A DNA stretch of 34,957 bases from Paramagnetospirillum caucaseum (lineage in GTDB: Bacteria > Pseudomonadota > Alphaproteobacteria > Rhodospirillales > Magnetospirillaceae): assembly GCF_000342045.1 (NCBI RefSeq), contig NZ_AONQ01000046.1, positions 1 through 34,957 on the forward strand, read 5' to 3'. Shown one piece after another: positions 18,321-25,456 of the stretch. The stretch's first letter is position 1. Each line of letters begins with the position of its first letter. A program made the position numbers and the translations under genes. The notes beneath the pieces were generated by a model that worked only from the letters and a program-made list of their open reading frames with translations, searched no databases and was not told the origin of the DNA.

Positions 18321-18353
18321 AAACGAGCATACGTTTTTTTAATTGCCGTGCAA
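18321..18353 (-). promoter_or_regulatory. Promoter with overlapping operator-like palindrome for the livG operon
   Basis: On the minus strand TTGCAC (18353-18348), a 16-base spacer rich in A, then TATGCT (18331-18326), a good sigma-70-type promoter about 100 bases before livG. The -10 is framed by AAACG-N6-CGTTT (18321-18336), a perfect short palindrome of the size bound by TetR- or FadR-like repressors. Occupancy would block RNA polymerase, so an effector such as the acyl-CoA product may relieve it. No regulator gene is adjacent. Confidence 0.55.
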
Positions 18354-18359
18354 GCGTGT

Positions 18360-19250
18360 TCAGGCCTTGCCGCGCAGCATGTGGATGATTCCCGAGAAAT
18401 CCAGGCCGCCCTGGCCCGCGCCGGCCATCATGGCGTAGAGCTGGGCGGCCTCGGCCCCCAGCGGAATGGTCGCGCCGGCCACTTGCGCGGCCTCGACCGC
18501 CAGCTTCAAATCCTTCAGCATCATGGCCGCCGCGAAACCCGCCTTGTACTCGCGGTTGGCGGGCGAGGCGGGGACCGGGCCGGGCACCGGACAGTACGAG
18601 GTCATGGACCAGCACTGGCCCGACGACTTCGACGCGATGTCGAACAGTTTCTGGGCGTCGAGGCCCAGCTTCTCGGCCAGGGCGAAGGCCTCGCAGGTGC
18701 CGATCATGGAAATGCCCAGCAGCATGTTGTTGCAGATCTTGGCCGCCTGGCCGTTGCCGGGGCCGCCGGCGTGCACGATGGTCTTGCCCATGGCGGCAAG
18801 GATCGGCTCGGCGCGGGCGAAGGCGGCGTCGGCACCGCCCACCATGAAGGTCAGGGTGCCGGCCTCGGCGCCGCCGACGCCGCCGGAGACCGGGGCGTCG
18901 ATCAGGGCGTGACCGGCCGTGGCCGCCGCATCGGACAGCAGCCGGGCTGTGGCCACGTCGATGGTCGAGGAATCGATGAACAGGGTGCCCTTGGGCGCGG
19001 CGGCGAACAGGCCGTCTTCACCCAGCATCACCGATGTCACATGGGCGCCGGCCGGCAGCATGGAGACAACCACCTCGGCGCCTCTGGCGGCATCGACGGC
19101 CGTGTTGCAGGCGGTGGCGCCAGCCTCGGCGGCGGCCTTCAAGGCGGCCTCGGACAGGTCGAAGGCGGCCACCGCGTGTCCGGCCTTGATCAGGTTGCGC
19201 ATCATCGGCGCCCCCATGTTGCCCAGACCGATGAACCCGATGCTCGCCAT
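18360..19250 (-). CDS. mmsB: 3-hydroxyisobutyrate dehydrogenase
   Basis: A 296-residue beta-hydroxyacid dehydrogenase. The N-terminal NAD loop is GFIGLGNMGAPMMRNL; DAPVSGGVGGAEAGTLTFM is the substrate-binding signature; catalytic lysine K171 lies in GNGQAAKICNNMLLG; the all-helical C-terminal part contains KDLKLAVEAA, typical of the family. It oxidises 3-hydroxyisobutyrate to methylmalonate semialdehyde in valine breakdown. The assignment within the beta-hydroxyacid dehydrogenase family is supported by the neighbours: an isobutyryl-CoA-dehydrogenase-like gene 26 bases upstream and a 3-hydroxyisobutyryl-CoA hydrolase across the divergent promoter. GGGAGAG about 6 bases before 19250 supports the start. 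Confidence 0.92.
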   Translation of the reverse strand: MASIGFIGLGNMGAPMMRNLIKAGHAVAAFDLSEAALKAAAEAGATACNTAVDAARGAEVVVSMLPAGAHVTSVMLGEDGLFAAAPKGTLFIDSSTIDVATARLLSDAAATAGHALIDAPVSGGVGGAEAGTLTFMVGGADAAFARAEPILAAMGKTIVHAGGPGNGQAAKICNNMLLGISMIGTCEAFALAEKLGLDAQKLFDIASKSSGQCWSMTSYCPVPGPVPASPANREYKAGFAAAMMLKDLKLAVEAAQVAGATIPLGAEAAQLYAMMAGAGQGGLDFSGIIHMLRGKA

Positions 19251-19276
19251 GTGTGCTCTCCCTGTCTTGACGTGTC

Positions 19277-20413
19277 TTAGCTGGTCAGCGCCCGGCCGAT
19301 GATCACCCGCATGATCTCGTTGCTGCCTTCCAGGATCTGGTGGACCCGCAGATCGCGGAAATAGCGTTCGATGGGATATTCCTTGATGTAGCCGTAGCCG
19401 CCGTGCAGTTGCAGCGCCGCGTCGGTGACGGCGAAGCCCACGTCGGTGGCCAGGCGCTTGGCCATGGCGCAATGGAGCGTGGCCTCGGGCAATTTGGCGT
19501 CCAGGGAATGGGCGGCGCGATGGATCATCAGCCGCGCCGCCTCCAGTTCGGTGGCCATGTCGGCCAGCTTGAACTGGGTGGCCTGGAAGGCGCTGATGGC
19601 CTGGCCGAACTGCTGGCGCTGGCCGGTGTAGTCGATGGCGTGCTCCAGGCAGGCCCGCGCGCCGCCAAGGGAACAGGCGCCGATATTGATGCGGCCGCCG
19701 TCCAGGCCCTTCATGGCGATCTTGAAGCCGTCGCCCTCGGCGCCGATGCGGTTGGCTATCGGCACGCGGCAATCCTCGAAGATCACGCTGGCGGTGGGCT
19801 GGGTCTTCCAGCCCAGCTTCTTCTCCTGCTTGCCGAAGGACAGGCCCTTGGCGCCGGGCTCCACCACCAGGCACGAGATGCCCTTGGGGCCGGGGCCATT
19901 GGTGCGCACCATCACCACATAGACGTCGGATCGCCCGCCGCCCGAGATGAAGGCCTTGGTGCCGTTCAGGACGTAATGGTCGCCGTCGCGCTCGGCTTTG
20001 GTGCGCAAGGAGGCGGCATCGGACCCGGCGTTGGGCTCGGTCAGGCAGTAGGAGGCGAACCTGCGCATGGCGCACAGATCGGGCAGGAAGCGCCTGCGCT
20101 GCTCGTCATTACCGAAGCTGTCGATCATCCACGCCGCCATGTTGTGGATGGAGATGTAGGCGGCGGTGGACGGGCAGGCGGCGGCCAGTTCCTCGAAGAT
20201 CAGGGCGGCGTCCAGGCGGGTGAGCGCCGAGCCGCCCACGTCCTCGCCCACATAGATGCCGGCGAAGCCCAGTCCGGCGGCCTTGCGCAGGGTGTCCTCG
20301 GGGAAGACGGAATCCTCGTCCCAGCGTGCGGCGTGCGGCGCCATCTCGCCCTGGGCGAAATCGCGGGCCGCCTGACGAAAAGCCTCCTGGTCCGGGGTCA
20401 ATCCGAAATCCAT
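19277..20413 (-). CDS. Acyl-CoA dehydrogenase, probably isobutyryl-CoA dehydrogenase
   Basis: A 378-residue FAD enzyme starting [20 protein letters not shown]. The beta domain has [20 protein letters not shown], the helical domain [19 protein letters not shown], and the catalytic glutamate is E362 in [11 protein letters not shown]. It resembles the ACAD8 branch, and the link to mmsB and a 3-hydroxyisobutyryl-CoA hydrolase makes isobutyryl-CoA to methacrylyl-CoA the likely reaction, although 2-methylbutyryl-CoA is a possible alternative. The ATG at 20413 fits the family; in-frame sequence up to 20503 has no homology. It is transcribed away from the GntR gene. GATAAT at 20501-20496 on the minus strand is a possible -10 with a weak -35. 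Confidence 0.88.
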   Translation of the reverse strand: MDFGLTPDQEAFRQAARDFAQGEMAPHAARWDEDSVFPEDTLRKAAGLGFAGIYVGEDVGGSALTRLDAALIFEELAAACPSTAAYISIHNMAAWMIDSFGNDEQRRRFLPDLCAMRRFASYCLTEPNAGSDAASLRTKAERDGDHYVLNGTKAFISGGGRSDVYVVMVRTNGPGPKGISCLVVEPGAKGLSFGKQEKKLGWKTQPTASVIFEDCRVPIANRIGAEGDGFKIAMKGLDGGRINIGACSLGGARACLEHAIDYTGQRQQFGQAISAFQATQFKLADMATELEAARLMIHRAAHSLDAKLPEATLHCAMAKRLATDVGFAVTDAALQLHGGYGYIKEYPIERYFRDLRVHQILEGSNEIMRVIIGRALTS

Positions 20414-20524
20414 GCGCTTCGTATCCCTGAGCCGGGATCTATCGCCCCGGTTGTTGTTCGCAAGGGTACCGGTGAACGGTCCCGATGGGTATGGAATTAT
20501 CACATGGGATGCGCCGGGTCCATC

Positions 20525-20538
20525 TCTTGTATACGTGA
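20525..20538. promoter_or_regulatory. MatR-type operator, site 1
   Basis: TCTTGTATACGTGA centres on the palindrome GTATAC. From memory, rhizobial MatR binds a TCTTGTA/TACACGA-like palindrome upstream of the malonate genes; 12 of 14 positions agree here. It lies 96 bases before the GntR gene and 112 bases before the divergent acyl-CoA dehydrogenase start, so it could affect both. Confidence 0.55.
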
Positions 20539-20572
20539 TGCGAAGTTTTGTGTCCGAGATGCGGATTGAGCT

Positions 20573-20600
20573 TAGACAGCGCCCGGCGGAGATGTATACT
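20573..20600 (+). promoter_or_regulatory. Promoter of the GntR (MatR-like) gene with embedded operator core
   Basis: TAGACA (20573-20578), 16 bases, TATACT (20595-20600): both hexamers match consensus at five of six positions. The -10 overlaps a second GTATAC core (20594-20599), the same palindromic centre as operator site 1, which predicts autorepression. The transcript would have a leader of about 27 bases before the GGAGG and the ATG at 20634. Confidence 0.55.
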
Positions 20601-20633
20601 CCGTTGCGCCACGATCAGGGGTTTGGAGGCCCG

Positions 20634-21293
20634 ATGAGCGACCAGAAGAAGCCGGCGACCCGGGCCGAGGAGATCCGCCAGGTGATCGAGAAGGAGATCT
20701 TCCAAGGTGTTCTGCGTCCCGGCACCCGCCTGGACGAGGAAAGCCTGGCGGCTCGCTTCGGCCTGTCGCGCACCCCGGTGCGCGAGGCCATCCTGCAACT
20801 GGTCTATTCCGGCCTGGTGGTCAAAAAGCCGCGCCAGGGGGCCGTGGTGGCGCCCCTGGACCTCCATCGCATGGTGCAGATGTTCGAGGTGATGAGCGAT
20901 GTGGAGGGCCTGTGCGCCCGCTATGCCGCGCGGCGCATGTCCCCCGACGAGAAAGCCCGGCTTTCCGCCATGGTGGCGGAGGCCGAGGCCCTGTGCGAGG
21001 CCCGCGACCTGGATGGCTATTACGCCGTCAACCGCGCCTTCCACGACGCCGTCTACGACGGCAGCCACAACGAGGTGCTGAAGGAGATGGCGCGTTCGCT
21101 GTTCGCCCGTCTCGCGCCCTATCGCCGCTACCAGCTCAACCATCCCGGCCGCGTCGACGGCTCGCTGGCCGAGCATGCCGAAGTGGTGGCCGCCATCGTC
21201 GCCGCCGATCCCGAGCGCGCCCAGGCGGTGATGCGCAAGCACGTCACCATCCAGGCCGACATCTTCGCCGAGTTCGTGTCCATCATGGCGTAG
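20634..21293 (+). CDS. matR: GntR/FadR-family regulator, MatR-like
   Basis: A 219-residue FadR-subfamily GntR protein. The winged helix-turn-helix covers about residues 6-75 (TRAEEIRQVIEKEIFQG, then LAARFGLSRTPVREAILQL). The helical FCD effector domain follows, with the metal/ligand residues expected in AVNRAFHDAVYDGSHN and LAEHAEVVAAI. FCD domains sense small carboxylates or acyl-CoA. The gene directly precedes matB, the arrangement of MatR, the malonate-responsive repressor, and GTATAC palindromes resembling the MatR site lie upstream. GGAGG 5 bases before the ATG at 20634 fixes the start; in-frame sequence upstream to 20412 runs through the promoter and is not coding. It may also control the divergent valine genes. 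Confidence 0.85.
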   Translation: MSDQKKPATRAEEIRQVIEKEIFQGVLRPGTRLDEESLAARFGLSRTPVREAILQLVYSGLVVKKPRQGAVVAPLDLHRMVQMFEVMSDVEGLCARYAARRMSPDEKARLSAMVAEAEALCEARDLDGYYAVNRAFHDAVYDGSHNEVLKEMARSLFARLAPYRRYQLNHPGRVDGSLAEHAEVVAAIVAADPERAQAVMRKHVTIQADIFAEFVSIMA

Positions 21294-21295
21294 GC

Positions 21296-21327
21296 TTGTA
21301 TCCACTGAATGCTATTCTTGGATACAA
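21296..21327. promoter_or_regulatory. Inverted pair of MatR-like half-sites between the GntR gene and matB
   Basis: TTGTATCCA (21296-21304) and TGGATACAA (21319-21327) form a perfect 9-base inverted repeat with a 14-base loop, starting 3 bases after the regulator's stop. Each arm differs from TTGTATACA at one position. No T-run follows, so I favour operator function for matB over a terminator, although the RNA could fold. Confidence 0.5.
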
Positions 21328-21398
21328 AGCTATGGCGCCCGGCATGCCCATATGGTATCGCCGTACTCCGGGTTCCGTGACGAAGGGAGAGCGCCCCA

Positions 21399-22928
21399 AT
21401 GACCGACAATCTGTTCGAGCTGTTCCGCTCGCGCTTTCCCGCCGACCGGTCGCGCACGTTCATCGAGGTCCCCGGCGGACGCGCCGTCAGTTACGGCGAC
21501 CTGGAGGCGATGAGCGCCCGCTATGCCCACGCCCTGGCGGCGGCCGGGGTCCGGCCGGGCGACCGGGTGGCGGTGCAGGTGGACAAGTCGGCCGAGGCGG
21601 TGGTGCTGTACCTCGCCTGTCTGCGGGCCGGGGCGGTGCTGCTGCCCTTGAACACCGCCTATCAGGCGGGTGAGCTGGAATACTTCCTGTCCGACGCTTC
21701 GCCGGCCGCCGTGGTGTGCCAGCCGCACCGCCTGGCCGAACTGGAAGGCCTTGCCGTCGCGGCGGGCATCACGGCCTGCGTCATGACGCTGGGCGCCACC
21801 GGCGACGGCACCCTGCCCGAACGGGCCGGGGGGCTGGCGGAGACTTTCACCACGGCGCCCAGGGGCGGCGACGACATGGCGGCCATCCTTTATTCCTCGG
21901 GCACCACCGGGCGGCCCAAGGGCGCCATGATGAGCCACGCCAATCTCGGCTCCAACGCGCTGACCCTGCATGCGCTGTGGGGCTTCGCCCCCGACGACGT
22001 GCTGCTGCACTGCCTGCCCATCTTCCACACCCACGGGCTGTTCGTGGCCATCAACTGCGTGCTCTTGAACGGCAGCGCCATGATCTTCTGCCCCAAATTC
22101 GATGCCGAACAGGCCATCGGGCTGCTCAAGCGCGCCACGGTGTTTATGGGGGTGCCCACCTTCTACACCCGCTTCCTGACCAGCCCCAACCTGACGCCGG
22201 AGGCCTGCTCCCACATGCGGCTGTTCATCTCCGGCTCGGCGCCGCTGCTGGAGGAGACCTTCAACGCCTTCCGGGAAAAGACCGGCTTCACCATCCTGGA
22301 ACGTTACGGCATGACCGAGGGCGGCATGTTCACCTCCAACCCGCTGGTCGGTGACCGCCGGGCCGGCACGGTGGGCTTTCCGCTGCCCGACGTGCAATTG
22401 CGCATCACCGGCGAGGAGGGGCAGGTGCTGCCCCGGGGCGAAGTGGGCATCATCGAGGTCAAGGGACCCAACATCTTCAAGGGCTACTGGAACATGCCCG
22501 AGAAGACCAAGGCCGAGTTCACCGGCGACGGCTTCTTCAAGTCGGGCGACGTGGGCGTCATCGACGAACGGGGTTACGTCTCCATTGTCGGCCGGGCCAA
22601 GGATTTGATCATCTCGGGCGGCTACAACGTCTATCCCAAGGAGGTGGAGGACTTCATCGACCGCTTGGCCGGCGTAGTGGAATCCGCCGTAATCGGCATG
22701 CCGCACCCCGATTTCGGCGAGGCCGGGCTGGCCGTCGTGGTGGCGGAAAAGGGCGCGGCGCTCACCGCCGAAGGGGTGATCGACGCGCTGAAGGGCCGGC
22801 TCGCCAATTACAAGGTTCCCAAGCAGGCGGTGGTGGTCGCCGAACTGCCCCGCAACGCCATGGGCAAGGTGCAGAAGAACGTGCTGCGCGACTCTTACGC
22901 CGAGATGTGGAAGGCCAGTCTGCAATGA
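21399..22928 (+). CDS. matB: Malonyl-CoA (methylmalonyl-CoA) synthetase
   Basis: A 509-residue AMP-forming ligase of the MatB type. The P-loop is ILYSSGTTGRPKGAMMSH; CLPIFHTHGLFVA, FISGSAPLLEETF and ERYGMTEGGMFTSNP are characteristic of malonate-CoA ligases; KSGDVGVIDERGYVSIVGRA is the hinge and NAMGKVQKNVLRD carries the C-terminal catalytic lysine. It converts malonate or methylmalonate plus CoA and ATP to the CoA ester. GGGAGAG precedes the ATG at 21399. The MatR-like regulator is directly upstream, while the usual partners matA (malonyl-CoA decarboxylase) and matC (transporter) are absent from the window. Its stop overlaps the next gene's ATG by 4 bases, so it is coupled to a valine-pathway gene. 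Confidence 0.92.
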   Translation: MTDNLFELFRSRFPADRSRTFIEVPGGRAVSYGDLEAMSARYAHALAAAGVRPGDRVAVQVDKSAEAVVLYLACLRAGAVLLPLNTAYQAGELEYFLSDASPAAVVCQPHRLAELEGLAVAAGITACVMTLGATGDGTLPERAGGLAETFTTAPRGGDDMAAILYSSGTTGRPKGAMMSHANLGSNALTLHALWGFAPDDVLLHCLPIFHTHGLFVAINCVLLNGSAMIFCPKFDAEQAIGLLKRATVFMGVPTFYTRFLTSPNLTPEACSHMRLFISGSAPLLEETFNAFREKTGFTILERYGMTEGGMFTSNPLVGDRRAGTVGFPLPDVQLRITGEEGQVLPRGEVGIIEVKGPNIFKGYWNMPEKTKAEFTGDGFFKSGDVGVIDERGYVSIVGRAKDLIISGGYNVYPKEVEDFIDRLAGVVESAVIGMPHPDFGEAGLAVVVAEKGAALTAEGVIDALKGRLANYKVPKQAVVVAELPRNAMGKVQKNVLRDSYAEMWKASLQ

Positions 22929-23959
22929 CCTCTGAAATCCATTTCGACGGTGCCGGCCATCTGGGCCGCATCATCCTCGACCGCCCCAAGGCGCTGAACG
23001 CCCTGACGCTCGATCAGGTGCACGCCATGCATCCCCGCCTCGACCAATGGGCGGCCGATTCCGAAATCGCCTGCATCACCATCGAGGGGGCGGGCGACAA
23101 GGCCTTCTGCGCCGGCGGCGACATCAAACAGTTGTACGAGGCCTGCAAGGCCGGCGACCTGGACTACGTCACCGCCTTCTACCGCGACGAATACCGGCTC
23201 AACCGCCGCATCCACACCAGCCCCAAGCCCTATGTGGCGCTGATCGACGGCATCGTCATGGGCGGCGGTGTCGGCGTCTCGGTGCACGGGCTGTACCGCG
23301 TCGCCACCGAACGCACCCTGTTCGCCATGCCGGAAACCGGCATCGGCTTCTTTCCCGACGTGGGCGGCTCGTACTTCCTGCCCCGGCTTCCGGGGAGCAT
23401 CGGCATGTATCTCGGCCTGACCGGGGCAAGGCTGAAGGCCGCCGACACCCTGCATGTGGGCGTCGCCACCCATTACGTCGACAGCGCCCAACTGCCCGCC
23501 CTGGTCGAGGCGCTGTCCGAGGCCCGTGACGCCGCCGAAGTGAAGGCGACGCTGGACGGTTTCGCCAGCGACCCCGGCCCGGCGGCCATCGACGGCAAGC
23601 GGGAGCTGATCGACCGTTGCTTCGGCAAGGCGACGTTGGCCGAGGTGATCGCCGCCCTGGAGGGCGAGAGCGATCCCTTCGCCGCCGAGACCCTGGGCGT
23701 GCTGAAATCCAAGTCGCCCCATCTGGTGGCGGTCAGCTTCGAGATGATCCGGCGCGGCGCGCGGCTCACCTTCGACGAGTGCATGCGCATGGAGTTCCGC
23801 CTCGCTTTGGCCCTGGCCCCGGCCCATGACTTCGTCGAGGGCATCCGTGCCCTGCTGATCGACCGCGACAACGCGCCCGCCTGGAATCCGGCGGGGGCGC
23901 AAGCCCAGGTGCTGGCGGTCTTCGACAAGGTTCCGGCCGGCGGCGACCTTACCTTCTGA
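22925..23959 (+). CDS. 3-hydroxyisobutyryl-CoA hydrolase
   Basis: A 344-residue crotonase-fold protein, longer than enoyl-CoA hydratases and with the hydrolase hallmarks. The oxyanion segment is GAGDKAFCAGGDIKQLYE, followed by VALIDGIVMGGGVGVSVHG. The catalytic E137 lies in FAMPETGIGFFPDVGGSY, the typical 3-hydroxyisobutyryl-CoA hydrolase motif, and the C-terminal part (CMRMEFRLAL, FVEGIRALLIDRD) matches the family. It releases free 3-hydroxyisobutyrate, the substrate of the mmsB product. The ATG at 22925 overlaps the matB stop (ATGA). The methacrylyl-CoA hydratase that should act just before it is not in the window. Confidence 0.92.
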   Translation: MTSEIHFDGAGHLGRIILDRPKALNALTLDQVHAMHPRLDQWAADSEIACITIEGAGDKAFCAGGDIKQLYEACKAGDLDYVTAFYRDEYRLNRRIHTSPKPYVALIDGIVMGGGVGVSVHGLYRVATERTLFAMPETGIGFFPDVGGSYFLPRLPGSIGMYLGLTGARLKAADTLHVGVATHYVDSAQLPALVEALSEARDAAEVKATLDGFASDPGPAAIDGKRELIDRCFGKATLAEVIAALEGESDPFAAETLGVLKSKSPHLVAVSFEMIRRGARLTFDECMRMEFRLALALAPAHDFVEGIRALLIDRDNAPAWNPAGAQAQVLAVFDKVPAGGDLTF

Positions 23960-23972
23960 CAGGGGAAAGACA

Positions 23973-24734
23973 ATGAACGTCAACGGATTGGCCGCCATCG
24001 TCACCGGCGGCGGCTCGGGCCTCGGGCAGGCCACCGCCCGCGCCCTGGCCCAGGCCGGCGCCAAGGTGGCGGTGTTCGACATCAACGCCGCCAACGCCGA
24101 GGCCACCGCCCAGGAGATCGGCGGAGTCTTCGCCCAATGCGACGTCACCGATGAGGCCTCGACCCTGGCCGCCCTGGCCAAGGCGCGCGACGCCCACGGC
24201 CCGGCCCGCATCGCGGTCAGCTGCGCCGGCGTGGTGACGCCGGGCAAGGTGGTGGGGCGCAAGGGGCCCATGCCGCTGGAGACCTATGCCCGGGTGATAG
24301 GGGTCAACCTGATCGGCACCTTCAACGTCATGCGTCTGGCCGCCGCCGACATGGCCGAACTGGAGCCCCTGGACGGCGGCGAGCGCGGCGTCATCGTCAA
24401 CACCGCCTCCATCGCCGCCTGGGACGGGCAGGTGGGCCAGTGCGCCTATGCCTCGTCCAAGGGCGGGGTGGCCGCCCTGTCGCTGCCCGCCGCCCGCGAA
24501 TTCGCCCCCCTGGGCATCCGGGTCATGGCGGTGGCGCCGGGCTACATGGAGACCCCCATGCTGGCCGGCATGCCCGATGAGGTGATGGACAATCTGGTGG
24601 CCTCCACCCTGTTCCCCCATCGCCTGGGGCGGCCCGAGGAATTCGCCAGGATGGTGTTGGCCATCTGCGACAATCCCATGCTCAACGGCAGCGCCATCCG
24701 CCTGGACGGCGCGGTGAGGATGCCGCCGCAATAG
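23973..24734 (+). CDS. SDR-family 3-hydroxyacyl-CoA dehydrogenase (HSD10-like)
   Basis: A 253-residue short-chain dehydrogenase. The NAD loop is [11 protein letters not shown] (residues 10-20), VFDIN suggests NAD preference, and the catalytic residues are S146, Y159 and K163 in [10 protein letters not shown] and YASSKGG. The pattern [20 protein letters not shown] resembles the HSD17B10 branch, which oxidises 2-methyl-3-hydroxybutyryl-CoA in isoleucine breakdown and other 3-hydroxyacyl-CoAs. It follows the hydrolase gene by 13 bases with a GGGG-rich SD, the last gene of the plus-strand operon. With the valine enzymes here it fits a general branched-chain amino acid catabolic locus. Confidence 0.88.
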   Translation: MNVNGLAAIVTGGGSGLGQATARALAQAGAKVAVFDINAANAEATAQEIGGVFAQCDVTDEASTLAALAKARDAHGPARIAVSCAGVVTPGKVVGRKGPMPLETYARVIGVNLIGTFNVMRLAAADMAELEPLDGGERGVIVNTASIAAWDGQVGQCAYASSKGGVAALSLPAAREFAPLGIRVMAVAPGYMETPMLAGMPDEVMDNLVASTLFPHRLGRPEEFARMVLAICDNPMLNGSAIRLDGAVRMPPQ

Positions 24735-24754
24735 GTATTTACCGAAGTGCGGGC

Positions 24755-24783
24755 TTGATGTTTGTCATATATATCTTTATATT
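24755..24783 (+). promoter_or_regulatory. Candidate promoter for the zinc-ribbon gene, with long leader
   Basis: TTGATG (24755-24760), 17 bases, TATATT (24778-24783) in a strikingly AT-rich island (about 24758-24790). The predicted transcript would carry about 140 bases before the ATG at 24930. The leader contains a short stem CTTGG-ACGGGA-CCAAG and a longer pairing of TTCGCTT with AAGCGAA, so it may be structured. No known riboswitch is recognised. Confidence 0.4.
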
Positions 24784-24929
24784 TATATGCACGGTCGCGG
24801 CTCGCCTCAGGTTTGCCGTAATCGTACCTAGAATGCTTGGACGGGACCAAGCGTCACGGAACCTTCGCTTGTCGGCGAGGCCCGGTGGCTCTAGGAATCC
24901 CGAAGCGAAACAAGGACGACCGGACCATC

Positions 24930-25139
24930 ATGATCCCGACCCAGGACGAATATTGCCATTGCCCCCATTGCGGCCGCCGGACCCGGCACTCCGTGGTGCG
25001 TGAGCGGGTTCTCGCCCCGGTTCTGTGGTGCCTGTCCTGCTTCCGCACCCGGGTGGAGGCCGTCGAGGCCGCCCCCATGACGGCATCCCGGCCGGTACGC
25101 CCCGTTGACGCGGGGCAGCCCTACCGTCTCGCCGGTTGA
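24930..25139 (+). CDS. Small zinc-ribbon-like protein, function unknown
   Basis: A 69-residue protein whose first half has two cysteine pairs: C9-H-C-P-H-C14-type cluster (YCHCPHCGRRT) and WCLSCFRTR about 20 residues later, the spacing of a zinc ribbon. The C-terminal third is low-complexity and probably disordered. An in-frame ATG at 24837 exists, but the added 31 residues look unlike protein and overlap the structured leader; I chose 24930 although its SD (AAGGA) is about 12 bases away. It lies in the same orientation as and 67 bases before the Rop-like gene. I do not recognise the family. Confidence 0.6.
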   Translation: MIPTQDEYCHCPHCGRRTRHSVVRERVLAPVLWCLSCFRTRVEAVEAAPMTASRPVRPVDAGQPYRLAG

Positions 25140-25206
25140 TGGGGCGGGTGGGGCCGGGCTACACTCGCCCTGCCGCCACGCCCCTCATACCGGAGTTTCC
25201 CGCATC

Positions 25207-25404
25207 ATGAGCGACGTCGAAGCCCTCAAGGCCGAGGTCAGGACACTGAGCGCCCAGGCGACCCAGGCCAAGATGGACCTGCACGACCTGTCCGAGGACC
25301 TGCCCCTCGGCTGGGAGAAGATCCCGGCGGTGGCGGCATCCTGCCACGACCTCTATGCCCGCCTGACCCAGGCCCGTGCCGCCCTGAAGGCGGCGGGGGG
25401 CTGA
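25207..25404 (+). CDS. Rop-like DUF683 / CCE_0567-family small protein
   Basis: A 65-residue helical-hairpin protein. The segment ATQAKMDLHDLSEDLPLGWE followed by KIPAVAASCHDLYARL is the signature of the Rop-like (DUF683) family, normally encoded in nif clusters near nifX and ferredoxin genes; a characterised member binds metal as a small helical bundle. Here no nif gene is nearby, so this is probably a solitary paralogue. The ATG at 25207 has GGAG about 12 bases upstream, a loose fit. A strong hairpin follows the stop at once. Partnership with the zinc-ribbon protein upstream is an inference from order and orientation only. Confidence 0.75.
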   Translation: MSDVEALKAEVRTLSAQATQAKMDLHDLSEDLPLGWEKIPAVAASCHDLYARLTQARAALKAAGG

Positions 25405-25417
25405 GCCAACCCCGTCT

Positions 25418-25447
25418 CCGCCCCCCGGGTCAAGCCCGGGGGGGCGG
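25418..25447. terminator. GC-rich hairpin between convergent Rop-like and murI-like genes
   Basis: CCGCCCCCCGGG-TCAAG-CCCGGGGGGGCGG, 12 paired bases with one bulged G and a 5-base loop. It lacks a clear T-run on either strand but sits between two convergent genes and would stop or protect both transcripts. The GGGTCAAGCCCGG core resembles half of the palindromic repeat at 11215-11272. Confidence 0.55.
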
Positions 25448-25456
25448 AATGGCGGG

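Noticed and set aside
20412-20633. N-terminal extension of the GntR regulator
   Set aside because: It crosses the promoter and operator sites and a GGAGG-led ATG at 20634 gives the family start.
21296-21327. Rho-independent terminator of the GntR gene
   Set aside because: The 9-base inverted repeat has a 14-base loop, modest GC content and no following T-run; its arms look like regulator half-sites instead.
21330-22925. A 531-codon minus-strand frame antisense to matB
   Set aside because: No domain or start signal; matB is certain.
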